A stretch of DNA of 64,000 bases from Nomia melanderi. Lineage: Eukaryota > Arthropoda > Insecta > Hymenoptera > Halictidae. The translations under genes and the position numbers were made by a program. Where the stretch lies: the NCBI RefSeq assembly GCF_051020985.1, contig NC_135012.1, forward strand, positions 7,752,451 through 7,816,450, written 5' to 3'. How positions within the stretch are numbered: the first letter of the stretch is position 1; the number at the start of each line of letters is the position of its first letter. This document shows, piece after piece, positions 46,861 to 60,205 of this stretch. Under the pieces are notes generated by a model, which ran no database searches, was not told the origin of the DNA, and saw nothing but the letters and a program-made list of their open reading frames with translations.

Positions 46861-49800
46861 GTAATGTACTTATTTAATTTTAATAAAAAGTAAACAATTT
46901 TACGTTTGTAAATGGAATGATTATATTTTTATATTTATAAATGTATTATCATTAGCGTCATTATGAATAATCTTACAAGAATAACTTTCTAATAATACAT
47001 GAAATATTATTGTAGTTAATATTAGCATTTTTGATAGTTGTATAACTTCATTGAACAGTTACAATGTTTACATTATTTGAATTAGTTCAAGTCACTGTAT
47101 TGTGTATATTTGCCCTTTTACAATTTAATTGAATAAGAAAAGATGATTGAAAAACTATTTGTTATAGTATATCGAATTATTTGCATTTAATACAATAATT
47201 AAAAAAAATATATATATACCAAATATGATAATAATTTCTTTTTAATTTTGTTGTTTTTTCTATGACTTCTATGGTACATATGTTTCTTTATTAGACTTAG
47301 ATTTGAGTTTAGTAAAAGCTTGTTTTTGTTACAGATTCTCTGTACTTCATTAAAATAATATGTAATATTACGTGTGCTTAATTAGGTTAATATGGTTCAA
47401 GAGTTTTCTTGCTGTAATTATAAATGTAAGGCATGGACAAAACTGTAGAGGGGTTATACACGTGTAAATTTTATATTTTATTTGAACAATTAGAAACTTT
47501 GAGATAACAAAATACTTTTCCATCCACATAGTGAATTAACAATTGTAGATTACTCTTTGTTCCTTTAATTATTGATATTAATTGTATTATACATTTTTTG
47601 TTCAATTAAATAATTAAATATGAAAGTAGACATATTTGTAACGATTGTCTTATAATCTACTTTGTTAATAGAAATATTATAAAATATATATTGTTTTGTT
47701 GTAGCATTTAATGGAAAAGCCTCAAGATTTATTAATGCATATGGTAGAAAATGATTTCGATTATATGGAAACACATCTTGATATTGCAAACTCGGATAGT
47801 TTATGGAGTAATGAACATGAGTAAGTAGAGATATTTCTTCTTAGTACAAATTATGGAAACAAATGGTGCTAATGAGTTTCACGCATTTTAGACGAGCCGA
47901 AGATATGGGTGAAATGTCAATTGCAGAAATTCCTACAATATCCAAGATTGATAATATTAAAGAAGATTTTGCAAAAGTTCTCACAGACTGGCAGGAACAC
48001 ATTGGCTACTTACAGGTTTTATTCGTTCTCCTTTCTTACTTCGCTTACGATTTACAACATTATTTTATAAATATTCTCTTTTAGGCAACAGACATTGATG
48101 AATATATGGATATCATAGGATTAAATATGAACACTACCGATAGAAAAAGCTTTTGCATTTCAGAAAATGTATTTCAAGATGAACAATTAATTCAGACTTT
48201 AGAATCCGATGGCTGTAAAACAAAACAAGCGGACTTCAAGAGGGAACGTTTACAAACCAGTAAAAATGTGCAAGAACCAAGTAGTAGTAACAAAGTCGCA
48301 GGTTTATTTACATTAATATTATTGTCATATTTTTTATCTTATGATTTCCTTTTATGACATAAATTTGTAATTTTTAGAAAATTCAGTAGAACAGATTTCA
48401 TATCGTACAATAGCTGATGCTTCTAAAAGTTGTGATAAACACATAGACATAGAACTTAAACAAGGTTATTTATACTCTAAACACAGTCATAATAAGGTAA
48501 AAGAGAATATACCCAAATATGACAGTACAGGAATTGATATTACTGCAAATATGCTAGCAAAACAAAAGAAAAGGAAAAAAGAAAAATCCATACTTTCTAA
48601 TAAAGATACAAAAAGTAGTAACCATAATGATAAATTTCGTTCGAATCAGTTACCAGGTAACAAATTTGCAATATTTTGAGATCAAGATCATAACAAGTAA
48701 ATCAGATAAAGTATTATAATGATTTTATAATTATCATCATAGTGCTGGAAGCTGGAACTGTCGAAAGTTTACTAGAACAATTTGAAGCTTCCGAAAAGAA
48801 TGTAGTATCATCTGACTCATCTAGCAAAAATAATATAGATTTGAATCAAGATTTAAATGTAAGCTGTAATAAAAAGCAGCAGTTTTTAAAGGAATCTGGA
48901 ATCGGTATCCCTAAAAAATCGTTATCACATGTTTCGAATGTTCATAAGAATGTTAGAAATGTTATATCCAAAGAAGTAATCGAGAAGATCAAGGTAAATA
49001 TACAAGAACTTAATTTTTACTGAGTACATTTCTCACTCAGAATGATGTGAATAATGAATCCAACTGACAATATGGTGAATCTATAATAGACATCTGGACG
49101 TAAAAAAGTAATTTCAATAATACCAACTATGGCAAGCATACAGGGTACTGGACGTAGTAATGGAACCCGTATGCAAGATGCTGCAGCCACACTTTCTCGA
49201 AATAAACTTCTAAAAATAGTTAAGTATTTATTTTATTAAAGTAGCTGTATGATAATGAAACAATCAAACAAACAACATTGAAACAATGAAAGTATTTCTT
49301 TCTTTTTTTGTAACATTTATAGTATTCAAGAATGTTAATTTCATATGAAGTTTAGTAACTGTTTATTTCTTGTGTTAGGTGACAAACAATACTAAAAATA
49401 GAGCTATTGATGGCGGACTAGTTCAACTAGATCATGATTATTGTAGCAGTACTAACTCGTCCATTAGTAGTTCCGATAGTAACAGTGAATATGATAAGCA
49501 ATTTAGTGACAGTGAAAAATCAACTCCAATAAAAAGTAGTAATCGACAACAGGCTGAATGTCATACTACTTACACAGAGCAAACAATATCATTACATGGA
49601 AATGAAATCGTAATAAAAGAAAAGGGATATTCGATTGAAAGTAGTACACAGAAAGATAATATGTTAGAATTACATGAAACAGATGGTAACTACGAAGAAC
49701 AAACAAGAGCTACAGTATTTAAAGCTGTACAAATTGATGGATCTATAAAAGTCCGAAATGAAACTGAATGTCAAAAGGAAACAGTAAGAGAACAGGAAAA

Positions 49801-52713
49801 TTGTCAATATATTAATAGATCAAATAATACGACAAATGGCGTTAGTCAACTTCGAAATGAGTCTACGAATAATTCAACCCCTGAAATGAAAATACGTTCA
49901 GCTTTAGCAACAAGTATTTTGCAATTGCAACGTGGTGCTTTAACTAAAACAAAGTCTTTAAACGGGGGGAATCAGAAAACAAAACAAATGGTTTCCGTAT
50001 TAAAGAAGCCACTTAATGTACAACAACTACCAACAGTTGTAATAACTGGCTCTTACGAAAATGTAGTAACTACGAATGATAGCTCAAATAATAAAGTACA
50101 GAATATTATTATTCAAAATGCTGAAGAAAACCTTACACAAGATGAAGAAAAGAAACCTCCGCGTAAAAAATTAAATTTAGCAGAATACAGAAGTAGAAGA
50201 GAACAAAATCGTAGTGATAACAGTAGAACTAATTCACCGATACAACCTATGACATTAATATATATTCATCATGCATCTACAACAACTGAACCTGTCAAAG
50301 ATGATTTTGGAAATCTTAACTGGACAGAGAGAGAAATTGTATCAATTTTAAAACCAAAAGTAGATATAGATGAAGAAAAAGTACGTCCGAAACCGGATAC
50401 GTGCGACATGGGGATACAAACTTATGAGACTGTATTTGAATTTCCTCCAAAGTCTTTAATCGACGTCGACGAAAGACCAGAGGAAGACAGGTAACAAATA
50501 TACAAATTTGCAAATGTTTGTGCACATAAACATAAATTGATCGGACTAGCGGATTAAGTATTTGAATTCGCTAGTAGTTTTCTTCAGTACACTGATAATT
50601 TCCTGAAAACGATTCTAATTTGGAAACAAGTATTCAGATACCTACTTATTTTTAACAGAGTGTCATTTAAATGTTACATAAAAACATTCTGTAGTAGTTT
50701 TGTTATTGCTATGAGTAATACGTATGTGTAAATTATTCAAATGATATACAATAATAACACGAAAGTGTAAAATCCTGTTAAAATTTCTAAAAGTATTACA
50801 GTTACTTACAATGTTCTTTAAGTCTTAAGTTGCGTGAGCTAATATTGGGACAATTTAATACTACTATGACTATATTGATAATATTAATAATATTTTTTGT
50901 TTTCATTTTTAATTGGTTTATTTAATGAAAAAATAATAGAAATCAATATATTATATGAATATTCATATATTATTACTGTACAAATATTGACTTAAATTTC
51001 ACGAGTTATGTGTCGATAATGTAAAATTTTAAAGATTTTCATAATTTTCAGAGAAAAACACATTTTAAACACAAGTCAACGATCGTACAGAAAACACAGA
51101 ATTAGTTCTAGTTCAAGTCGATCTAGATCAAGAAGTAAAAGTAAAAGTAGGAGTAAAAGCAGAAGCAGGAGTAGTAGTAGTAGAAGCAGATCCCGTAAAC
51201 GCAGCAATACACGTCACCGAAGAATAAGCCACCGTCGTAGCTCTGTCAGTTCAAGTAGTAGTTGGTCATCTCGTTCACGTTCGCGTTCAAACACTAGATC
51301 TACTTTCAGTTCAGAATCGACATACTCACGATCACGTTCTAGATCGTCCAGGTCAAGATCCCGATGTTCTTCAAGGTACTCCAGTTGTTCAAGGTATGCA
51401 TTTACAAACTTTAAAGTTTGTTTGTTTCAAAAAAATTTACTAATATATTTAAAGGAAAAAATGAAGACACACCTTAATGAAAATTTTCTGATACTCATCT
51501 TTATAGATCTTCATCTCGTTCCAATTTTGGAAGAAGTAAATGGTCAAGTCGTCGAAGAAAGGAAAGACATTATCGTAAAAGTTATGATAGACACAGACAA
51601 CACTCATCAAGCAGTTATCGTAGTTATAGGGATTGGAGAAGGTACATAATTGATAGTTATTGTCTGTAGACACTGTACACACATTGCCTGCAAACAGTTT
51701 TCTATTTCAATGAGATATAAAATACGGACCAATTCTTATCCGAAAACTGCTTCTGAACTTAAAATTTAATTCTTGTGTTTGCAGAAAATTATCCGTTAAT
51801 GTGGACTGAGAAACATTTAATTTTTATTAATTGTGTCCGGATGAAAATGACTTTTTTTATTTAATGTTTTTAATATGCTTTATAATTAACAAAACTTAAT
51901 CACAGTAGTAATTAATATACTTACTAATTAGATAATTTTAAGTGTTTGATTTTTTAAAACGTAAGCCGATTTGATTACTCAGCAATAATTTGATATGTAT
52001 GGTTTTAATTCCATTAGATCTCCGTCAAGTTCTTATCATAAAGCATATGACGCGTGGTACGATAGAGAGAAACAAAGACAGGTAGAGGAACGAAGGGTAA
52101 TTTATGTTGGTCGATTAGAAGAAGGAATTACTAAAGCTGATTTGCGTAAAAGATTTGAAGCTTTTGGGCCTGTTGTAGATATTAGTGTCCATTTTCGTGA
52201 ACATGGGTAAATGTTTTAATATCTTGCAATATATTTTTAATGTAACAAGATATGGAATTCCTAATTTTTGCTGTTGTATTGCAGCGACAATTATGGTTTT
52301 GTAACATTTGCTTATAAAAATGATGCATACGAAGCAGTCGAACATGGAAACGATGATCCGACTTTACCCAGATACGATTTATGTTTCGGGGGGCGCCGAG
52401 CTTTTTGTAAAGTGAAATATGCTGATCTTGGTAAGAACACGTTTTATTTATATCGAATTGAACATTTTTTGTCTTTTTACTAGGAGTGAAGCAACATTTA
52501 TATAAATATTATTATTTTTTATCTATTTATTATTAATATAATAGGGAAATATTTTAAATGTATCGTCATAAGTGTACTAATGTACTACTTTTAATAGATG
52601 GTATGGCCAGCAACTCACCCAATAGTGGATACATGTCACAGATGAATGAAGACAATACATTCGACTTATTACTAAAAGAAGCAAAAGCTAAGTTGCGTAA
52701 AAGAAAGGTTTGA
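46792..52713 (+). CDS. srl: spargel / PGC-1 family transcriptional coactivator, 13 coding exons
   Basis: Exons: 46792-46860, 47705-47820, 47892-48015, 48085-48301, 48378-48656, 48743-48993, 49090-49218, 49379-50490, 51052-51393, 51507-51641, 52018-52206, 52285-52430, 52598-52713. All junctions are GT-AG and in phase; 3225 nt, 1074 aa, close to the Drosophila protein. Layout: acidic N-terminus (1-110), SLLEQF Leu-rich motif (277-282), DHDY host-cell-factor binding motif (413-416), Arg/Ser-rich domain (about 770-925), RRM (about 950-1036) with RNP2 VIYVGRL and RNP1 NYGFVTF, and a C-terminal tail FDLLLKEAKAKLRKR like the end of vertebrate PGC-1. Known for the family: coactivates nuclear transcription factors (NRF/ERR type) to drive mitochondrial and growth genes. 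The start ATG follows a likely untranslated exon boundary at 46745. Confidence 0.93.
47705..47820 (+). CDS. srl: spargel homologue exon 2
   Basis: Acidic stretch MHMVENDFDYMETHLDIANS. Ends with two bases of a Glu codon at GTAAGT. Confidence 0.88.
47892..48015 (+). CDS. srl: spargel homologue exon 3
   Basis: Completes the Glu codon. Contains AEDMGEMSIAEIPTISKI and DFAKVLTDWQEHIGYLQ, phase 0 at its end. Confidence 0.88.
48085..48301 (+). CDS. srl: spargel homologue exon 4
   Basis: Acidic start ATDIDEYMDIIGLNM, then polar sequence. The donor splits a codon after one base. Confidence 0.87.
48378..48656 (+). CDS. srl: spargel homologue exon 5
   Basis: Polar, with a basic cluster AKQKKRKKEK that could serve as a nuclear localisation signal. 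Not visible as a long ATG frame because it has no early Met. Confidence 0.87.
48743..48993 (+). CDS. srl: spargel homologue exon 6
   Basis: Begins LEAGTVESLLEQFEASE, a short amphipathic leucine motif that could contact nuclear receptors (inference). Ends VIEKIK at GTAAAT, phase 0. Confidence 0.88.
49090..49218 (+). CDS. srl: spargel homologue exon 7
   Basis: 43 codons, phase 0 at both ends, TSGRKKVISIIPTMASI onward. The donor is the less usual GTTAAG; phase with the next exon supports it. Confidence 0.82.
49379..50490 (+). CDS. srl: spargel homologue exon 8, large central exon with DHDY motif
   Basis: 370 codons. GGLVQLDHDYC near its start carries the [DE]HxY host-cell-factor-1 motif known in PGC-1beta and PRC. 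The rest is Ser/Asn/Thr-rich, probably disordered, ending with KSLIDVDERPEED. Confidence 0.93.
51052..51393 (+). CDS. srl: spargel homologue exon 9, Arg/Ser-rich domain
   Basis: 113 full codons dominated by RS and KS dipeptides (RSRSRSKSKSRSKSRS type). Such domains couple PGC-1 proteins to RNA processing. No internal stop; donor GTATGC. Confidence 0.93.
51507..51641 (+). CDS. srl: spargel homologue exon 10, end of Arg/Ser domain
   Basis: SSSRSNFGRSKWSSRRRKER and on to YRSYRDWR. Reading frame differs from the longest ATG frame over this stretch. Splits an Arg codon at both ends. Confidence 0.9.
52018..52206 (+). CDS. srl: spargel homologue exon 11, first half of RRM
   Basis: AYDAWYDREKQRQVEERR then VIYVGRLEEGITKADLRKRF, the first strand (RNP2) and helix of an RRM, ending FREHG. 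Confidence 0.95.
52285..52430 (+). CDS. srl: spargel homologue exon 12, second half of RRM
   Basis: DNYGFVTFAYKNDAYEAVEH contains RNP1; RYDLCFGGRRAFCKVKYADL closes the domain as in PGC-1 proteins. Confidence 0.95.
52598..52713 (+). CDS. srl: spargel homologue last exon
   Basis: GMASNSPNSGYMSQMNEDNT then FDLLLKEAKAKLRKRKV and TGA. The LLKEA-LR ending is the family's conserved tail. Confidence 0.93.
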
Positions 52714-54680
52714 CATATGTACTACTTATTAGTTGTAAATGTAATTTAAAATTTAGTACAGATGTTAACGATTATATTCAAGGCAAAAATAAGCAAAATG
52801 GTATACTGGTATTTTCGACCAGTTGATATGTAGTGAGAATTATGACGTGATTATTGTAGAATATACATTACCATTGCGATGATTTTATGGTATTTGTAAA
52901 GGAATATAGAACGTGACAGCTTCATATTTCGAAATAATCAACATCAACATTATTAAACTGTACAGGATATCTCACTTAAGTCTGCTATTTTTCGATAACA
53001 ATGGAAGTATTAAATTTCATTCTGCGAAAGTCTGGTTAGTTCACCGTGTATAATTGTAATAAGATTGTTTGAAGGTTTTCTCTCATTTATAGTGATAAGT
53101 TATTGAAGTCATTACAATATTAATTATGCATCCATTAAAAGAACTTATACATCTTTCAAATAGAAAAGAATTGTATTTCGAAAGTGTTCTGTACGAATAA
53201 GATATAAATATATATACACACTAAAAGGTGTACCATCTTGATCTTTTTCACATTGTTATTTCCAAATTACCAATTATTTAATAAAATGTTTCAAATATTA
53301 TTTATTTTTGTGAGAATAAATACAGTAGTATTAAAAAAAGTAGTAATGACTGATCTTAACTGGTCTTTTTTTTGGATTCTAATCTGGATTTAATTCCCTG
53401 ACTAATAGATGATAAACATGAAGGGCATCATCAAGGAATCTATTTTAAAATCAGTAATTGCAGTTTGGTAGTAAATCTTTTATTTTCTAGCAGATTGCAG
53501 CAGATAACTGTTTAAGTTAAAAAAATATGTAAGTAAATATGTTGACTTCTTACCAACCAGCGATGTTGTTTACTAACTTGTATGAAAAGATTCTCAGGAA
53601 GTCACTATATATGTTCTATCAAGACGTTTTTATTAATTATTGTGGAATTTAAAGATCATTTATTTTTTAGTACAATTGTCTATTGTGTTCAGTTAAATCT
53701 AGGAACAATAGTGATAGCTAAAGGTATAATAAATTGTATTTAATGTAGTAAAAGAACTATTTTGAAGCAAAATTAAGCAATGCTCAAGAGTACATTTTTG
53801 CCTCTATATGTTAGAGATGACTGCAATGTACCCGTTACAAAGTCAAAGTGAAACGACAATTACTTTTTAACTCTAAATAAAATCATGAAGCTCATTAATA
53901 GAATAAAAATAAAGAAAATGTCATTTGAAACATTTTATTAAATCGTCAAGTTTTAGATATAATCGTGTGGAAAGATTAGATTGGGACCCTGTATATATTG
54001 TTTAAAATGTAACTTTCATATAAAAAAAAGTAAATGTATTTCGTTATATCGAAAATGCTGTGCATCAATAACATTGGTGTGTTCCACATACATATATGTG
54101 TTACTTAAAACAGCACCAGAATACGTATACAGTCATCCAGGTATTCTTCTGTCCGTATAGAAGCAATTAAAGCGAAACGAAACTAATGATACATTTACTT
54201 TATTCCTATAGTAAAAAATTATTTATTATAATTTTTACTAAGAATAATTCAACTGTTTCTAGTATGTGAAGTTGAATGCATGACACATTACATAGGCATA
54301 CATATTTAAATGCAGTTTGCGACATTTTATTATACTTTCAGCTTTAGATAAACTTGGTTTCATATCCGTATTCCCTGTCCACAAGCTCGCTGCTAATTAT
54401 ACATTTTAAATGAATGATTAAATCGTCATTTTTTACCTTAATGTGGTTTACTGATAATAATTCTTTCTTAATACACATTTTTTTTATAGAAAATAATAGT
54501 ATAATAGTACCTTGATATGGCGATCAATGTCAGTCAGAAATCCACTTACAGTATTTAATTTTTGTGTATGTTTCCCCGTTGTTCTGCGCTCAATGTCATA
54601 TATTTTCTAACATCTATTCACGTATAATTAAGACGGTCGAGTATGGGAACCCCTTTTCCTCTGTTTAGAGTGTGTGCCTG
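52714..54680. other. srl: 3' flank and probable untranslated region of the spargel homologue
   Basis: AT-rich, no coding frame. AATAAA signals on the plus strand occur near 53280 and 53315, about 0.6 kb after the stop. Confidence 0.4.
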
Positions 54681-54973
54681 TTAACCCTTTCAATACTATG
54701 GTCGACTATAATTTCTCGCCACAAATCGCCGTGACTATATTATGTTTATAAGTCCCCTTGGATTTTGCTTAAGCATTTAAAGAAGTTTGTTTACTTCATG
54801 CTCCATACTCGTTTTATTATCTTGTCAACCAAATAATATATTATACAGATGATCAGCTGTAATTTCTATTTCTTGTAAAAGTGTAGGAAGCAAAATGACT
54901 CTGAATTATGTGCACGTGTAACTGTATTGAGAAATGCGTTTCGCGATAAAAACGATCGCAACGAAAGGGTTAA
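54681..54973. mobile_element. TTAA element
   Basis: TTAACCCTTTCAATACTATG at the left and CGATCGCAACGAAAGGGTTAA at the right. 293 bp. Weakly inverted beyond the first ten bases. Confidence 0.5.
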
Positions 54974-55698
54974 ATCGTGCGTTCCGTTGCGAACTTTTAT
55001 AATAAACGAATATAATCTAAATTTATCGATTAGTTTCTTTTGAGTTTGAATCCTTCTTTTTGTATGCGACTAATTACTCCTTTAATATCTATTCTATCTA
55101 CTATTCGGTTAAGAAAATTGGATTAATTTCACCGTTTGTTTATCTGAGAAATCTTAAAATTTATTGGTGGCATATGTACAGCGTACACGTACACTGTATA
55201 CGTCCATACATTAAAATAAGGGGAAACACTTCGCAACTTGCAATTAGTCATTAATTCTGTCGATCAGCTATATTGTTGATATTTATTTACAAAGAAATAA
55301 GTTACCGATTGTGACGAATTTTAAAACTGATCTGTATACAATACTCAGTTATAAGGTTCATCATATTTATCAACGTATTTTAAACTTTACAGAATTGTGA
55401 AAATTTGTGAGAAAATGGTTCCTATAAAACATCCAATTTATCCGAGTTACAATTTCGAAATCTGAATAGAAGTTTTACATTTTCGTTCATAATTTAATGC
55501 CATTATTGTGGAAAAATTAAGAAATATTCTTAAATATAGATACAATTTTTAATGGTATGTGAAGTTTTAAAATCTTCGTCTTGTATTATTATATTTAAAT
55601 ACATCGTTGTACATGAAAGTTCTTTTCTTATTTTCATCTAAACGGTTCAATTTTTTTGCTAATTTTATTCGGGAATATAAGTCTATTGTAGAGTAGAT

Positions 55699-55870
55699 CA
55701 GCGGTCCCCAAACAATGTACTGTGGTTAGCTATAAGGACGCCATAAAATATTCAAAAATTTCATATTACACTGAAATTTTTAAGATGCTAATTTCAGTTT
55801 ACAAGACGGTAGCTACTAAAAATATTGTAACTCTAATAATGTTGTGAAACTAGACGTTTGGGAACCACTG
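55699..55870. mobile_element. hAT-like short element
   Basis: Starts CAGCGGTCCCCAAAC, ends GTTTGGGAACCACTG: the typical hAT terminal pattern. 172 bp. No clear 8-bp target duplication (GAGTAGAT against CTATTAAT), so it is old or truncated. Confidence 0.55.
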
Positions 55871-56559
55871 CTATTAATTATTCGTATTATTGGTTTAAAT
55901 TACCGATATTATAAAAAATATTCTTACTCAAATCTAGCAAAACTATATAGGATGCTTGACCAAAGAGAATTGAGGAATTTTGAAACTTCAGTTTGAAGTT
56001 ACAAATAATTGAAAATTTGAATCAGATAAGCTATTAGATTTACAATTCGAAACGTATATTTACAGATGTGGTAAACACTATAATGTTTGCGATAATATTG
56101 CGATAATTTATGACGATGAATATTCGTCATGTTCGCGGCGTTAAACTTGTTTATTTATGTAAACTGATAGGAGTACATCAAGGCTTATCTACTTCAAGAA
56201 TTGGCAAAAAGAATATCTACTGCAATACATCGTTACTCCGACAGAGGATTGAATAAATAAACACGCTTCTAAAACTTTATTTATTATGAAATCAATTTAT
56301 TAATGATCTAGATGACCAGTGCGTGCCACCACCATGACAATGAAAAAGAAATTGTAATATAATCCATACGTAAAAGTACAAACACGAGTAGAAACAGAAG
56401 TTCCAAACCTAGAAACTTCCAGTTACAAATTAGTATCCAGGTATCAGACTAATTTCCATTCATTTTTTTTAAACAAAACCTTAAATCAAAACATCTTCAT
56501 TTCGTTTTATTTGTCGGTGTAGAATAATCCATTTGGTCGTACCATAATTTTGAGAACAT

Positions 56560-57140
56560 TTTGTATACGTATGCTGTCGTTGGTCTTTCAACTTTGTTTA
56601 TCTTTATGTTTGCTTTGCAACTTGCTTATTTTCCTTTCCTACCTTATTTCCTTGTCTCGCCCAGTTTCTTGCTACATTTGCGAAATGGATTCGTTTGCAT
56701 GCACCGAACACTCGTTCGCCTTGTCCGTAAGTCTTACGGTTTGTAAGCTTGTTTTTCGCACCTCTCTATACCTCTAATACTTCTCTTTCATTGTATTTAC
56801 CTCGTTACCCCCTTCTCTTCTCGTACTTTCCAGTTTTCTGAGTACCTACCTCTTTTTTAAGTTTCCATTTACTTCTCAATTACCTCTCCATCTTTCTACC
56901 TCCCTTTTCCCTTTTTACTTAATGTTGTTCACTTAATGTTGTTTTCTTTTTATCAGAAACGTCCAGCCACTCTGCTTCTTCTGTTGGTGTATCTAAAATT
57001 TCTTTCATCTTTATTTTCTTCCGACGTTCCATTCGTATACTTTTCAAAAACGCACTCACCCTGCTTACGTGCTTATCCTCGTTTACCATGTGCCTCATAT
57101 TCTCTATCTTATTTTTCAATCTGTATGTCACCATCTTTGC
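56560..57140. other. polypyrimidine-biased stretch
   Basis: The plus strand is strongly C/T-rich for about 580 bases, with a small direct duplication (ACTTAATGTTGTTC twice near 56920-56945). Open frames on both strands follow from this bias, including a Lys/Arg-rich 74-codon minus frame. Confidence 0.5.
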
Positions 57141-57618
57141 CATTTTCTTTCTTATTCGAACATCTCGAAATCCTATTGATTCTTATTTTTTGTATCCCCT
57201 GCGTTATCAGTAACGCAACTCGTCAGTTTTCGTATTGCAACAAATGGCATTTGGAAATGTTTCCCTCTGCACAGGTATTTTAAAAACTGTAATCAAGTAA
57301 CTTGGTATCGTTGTCAGTTCGTTGCACACGATGACAACCTATTGTTGATCATGATATAAAATATAATAACCATAATATCACTAAATCAACACTTTACCGA
57401 TCAATATTCTATTAATAGATTTTTCGATAATCGTATTATATCAAGAAAGAGTTCAATTATTCTCTTTCATATAATAATTCTGAGAAAACATATTAAATTA
57501 TACTACACGAAATGACTCATTGGTTCACGATTATAATTGCTATTATTATTGAAAAATTTATTCAGAAATTCTGAACTATGAATTATGGATTTTTAAATAA
57601 CCGCCGATAAGTAAAGTG

Positions 57619-57763
57619 TTTGCACTAGATTTATGGAATGAGTCGATTTGACTAATCGCCTACGATTAAATCTCTAATTTCCAAGATTTAAATGAACGAA
57701 TATCAATTTTTCTAAGAACGATAGAACAAACTGGACGGCAAATGTCCGTAAATCTAGTGTTAA
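57619..57763. mobile_element. short TTAA-type element
   Basis: TTTGCACTAGATTTATGGA at the left mirrors GTCCGTAAATCTAGTGTTAA at the right. 145 bp. Confidence 0.5.
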
Positions 57764-58559
57764 GTAACGTGTTATTGTGTTGGTCCTTCCAAATACTCAA
57801 TGTCCCTCAATCATCGTGCTAATTCACGTGTACCCATTGTCAGCTGCGGTCCCCAATGTCACTACATACTTCCGGATAGCTAAAGAATTGACATATGATC
57901 TGATAAAAAATAGTTACTGTTTGTATACGTTTAATGTTCGTTTCTATAAAATATATCATAAGACGATGCATCTTGCGCTTCACTGCAGATCAAAAATGCG
58001 AGCCTACAATCAACTTCACGCTTAAACACCCTGAGATATTCTTTAGGTAATTAATAATGTCAGTTATTAATGTGTCAAGAACAAAATCAACATTTAAAAT
58101 TCTGCGCTCCGGTTTGCTGTAACGTCGCCATACATATTACGTTCTCTTATAACCGCAAATTAATCTATCAGTCGACTTCAAATTAAACAGTCATATGAAA
58201 AAGAAAAACAAATGGAAAGAAAAGGAAGTAACGAAAATATTGTTTAATTTCTATAAATTTAACTTTCATCTGTCTTACGAGTGAATTTTCGTCGAAATAA
58301 TTATCTTATGTAGATATAGTGCAATATGCTCTGTAATCCGATAAAATTTCATTAAGTTCAGATAATTCTGTTTAGGAGCCTAGTTCATTACAAGTTTTAA
58401 GATTGTTCAAACAGAGTACCGTAGACTCTACATAAATACCTATGACCAACTGCGATAAGGAACAGTATCAAATCGGCACTTTTTAAACGTTACAAGTTAG
58501 AATTACGTACTGGCCAATAGTTAAATCTCGTGTCTTTAGGATAAAGCATCCATCATCGG

Positions 58560-58877
58560 TTAACCCCTTGCGCTACAATGGCGAGCTAGACTCGCTATAA
58601 GGTTTTAATGGCCAACTGCACAGTGACGAACCATACTCGTCATGTAATTAAAAATATGCGTGGCATGTTTTTGCCAATTTTTTCTTTCATTTTGATCTTT
58701 CATAATAAATTACAGTTATATTCAAACCAATGTACTTTCAATTTACAAAATATATGAACCTTAAAATTAAATATGTTGCTTTCCTTCTAACACTTTATAT
58801 TATGCAGTGGCTTACTCAAATTAAATGGTACTTTATTGCAAAATTTTTCATAATTGTATCGAAGCGGAAAGGGTTAA
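58560..58877. mobile_element. TTAA element
   Basis: TTAACCCCTTGCGCTACAAT to GTATCGAAGCGGAAAGGGTTAA, 318 bp, non-coding. Confidence 0.55.
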
Positions 58878-59261
58878 GTTCCAAAAGTCTCAGATAATAT
58901 GAAAGGAAATCAGGAATGCTTCTTCCCCCCAATATTCTGCGGTACATAGGACGATAGCAACAGAAAAATGCAATCATTAGCCGCTTGCCTTTTTATCCCG
59001 AGTGTAGTCGGAATTTTTTTTGTACTAAAAATTATTAAGCCGAGTTGACTTAGGGTAATAACTTAGGTATTTCTGGTGGCTTTATTGTTTGCATATTATG
59101 ATTGATTTGGCCTTTTCCGTGAATATATTTCCGTAACATATTCGAATACTAGAGTTCCTAATAAAAAAATTAGGGCCATCATAGCTTTTACGCCACATTG
59201 TTCACGGTAATCATATTGGAAGTCTAGAAGGTAATTTAATAATAATTTCTTCGTCGTAGTA

Positions 59262-59506
59262 TTAACCCTTTGTACTTCAGAAGTGTTTCACTGGAACTAC
59301 TCAACATTTTCTAATGAGACTGACGACATTTTCTGAAACTAACTTGATCGGAAATCGCACATAAATTGAGGAACACAACTATTTTATTTCAATATTTCAT
59401 GTATCGATGCATTATACAAAGTTTAATATTAAATATCAAACTTTACACGTTTGCTGTGTCAAATCAATTGTCGATTGAGAGGCGATTCTGAAGTACAAGG
59501 GGTTGA
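59262..59506. mobile_element. TTAA element (TTAACCCTTTGCACTCG family)
   Basis: 245 bp, TTAACCCTTTGTACTTCAGAA to TTCTGAAGTACAAGGGGTTGA. Internal blocks match 19943-20188 in the same orientation. Confidence 0.7.
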
Positions 59507-60164
59507 GACCAAGAGTGAAGCAAAGAAATAAAACCTGAGTTATAAAAAATTAATATAACAAAACGACCAGGCAAGAATCAGGTTGCTGATTCACTGTTGA
59601 TCTTCTGGAAAGTAATATCAATGATGGCCTTAATTTTTTGATCAGGGACCATGAAAAACACGAATAAAAAAACGGTCGTTCTGGTTAAATTTTAGAAATT
59701 AATTCATAAGGCAAGCAGTTAGATGTTTTACGATCTGTATGCCCTACACCACTAAATACAATACACTTCTAGGAAAATATCAATATCCATATTAAAAACG
59801 TATCTCGCATTCCACATCATACTTTTAGACACGACTAGACGGTCACGGGACCATGGTCACACGTCACATGAAACACATTGCAATACAGTCCAGAACGCTG
59901 GTGTTGCTTGTACGTAATCATTATATTAAATTCTGTATGTTGTTACAAATCGTCTACCTGTTAACGTTTAAACCACATCTAAATTACACAAATCGCAACG
60001 AGTTTTTTTAATATTTAGTCATATAACAAGCAGCGGCTCATTTCACGTGGAAAATCGACCAGCATTCCAACTTGAGTCAAACCGCACCGCGCTATGATGA
60101 GTATACAATCACCTTGTGCACTAGGATGCACAAAATAGAGTGAAATACACTTCTATGCATCCTG

Positions 60165-60205
60165 TTTTTATATTATATATAATATATATATATATATATT
60201 CATAT
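60165..60205. repeat. AT dinucleotide repeat
   Basis: Uninterrupted TA run flanked by partly palindromic AT sequence. Confidence 0.7.

Noticed and set aside
56919..57143. Lys/Arg-rich 74-codon minus-strand frame
   Set aside because: Lies in a strongly pyrimidine-biased stretch; a purine-rich strand gives Lys/Glu/Arg frames by chance, and no splice signals or domain support it.
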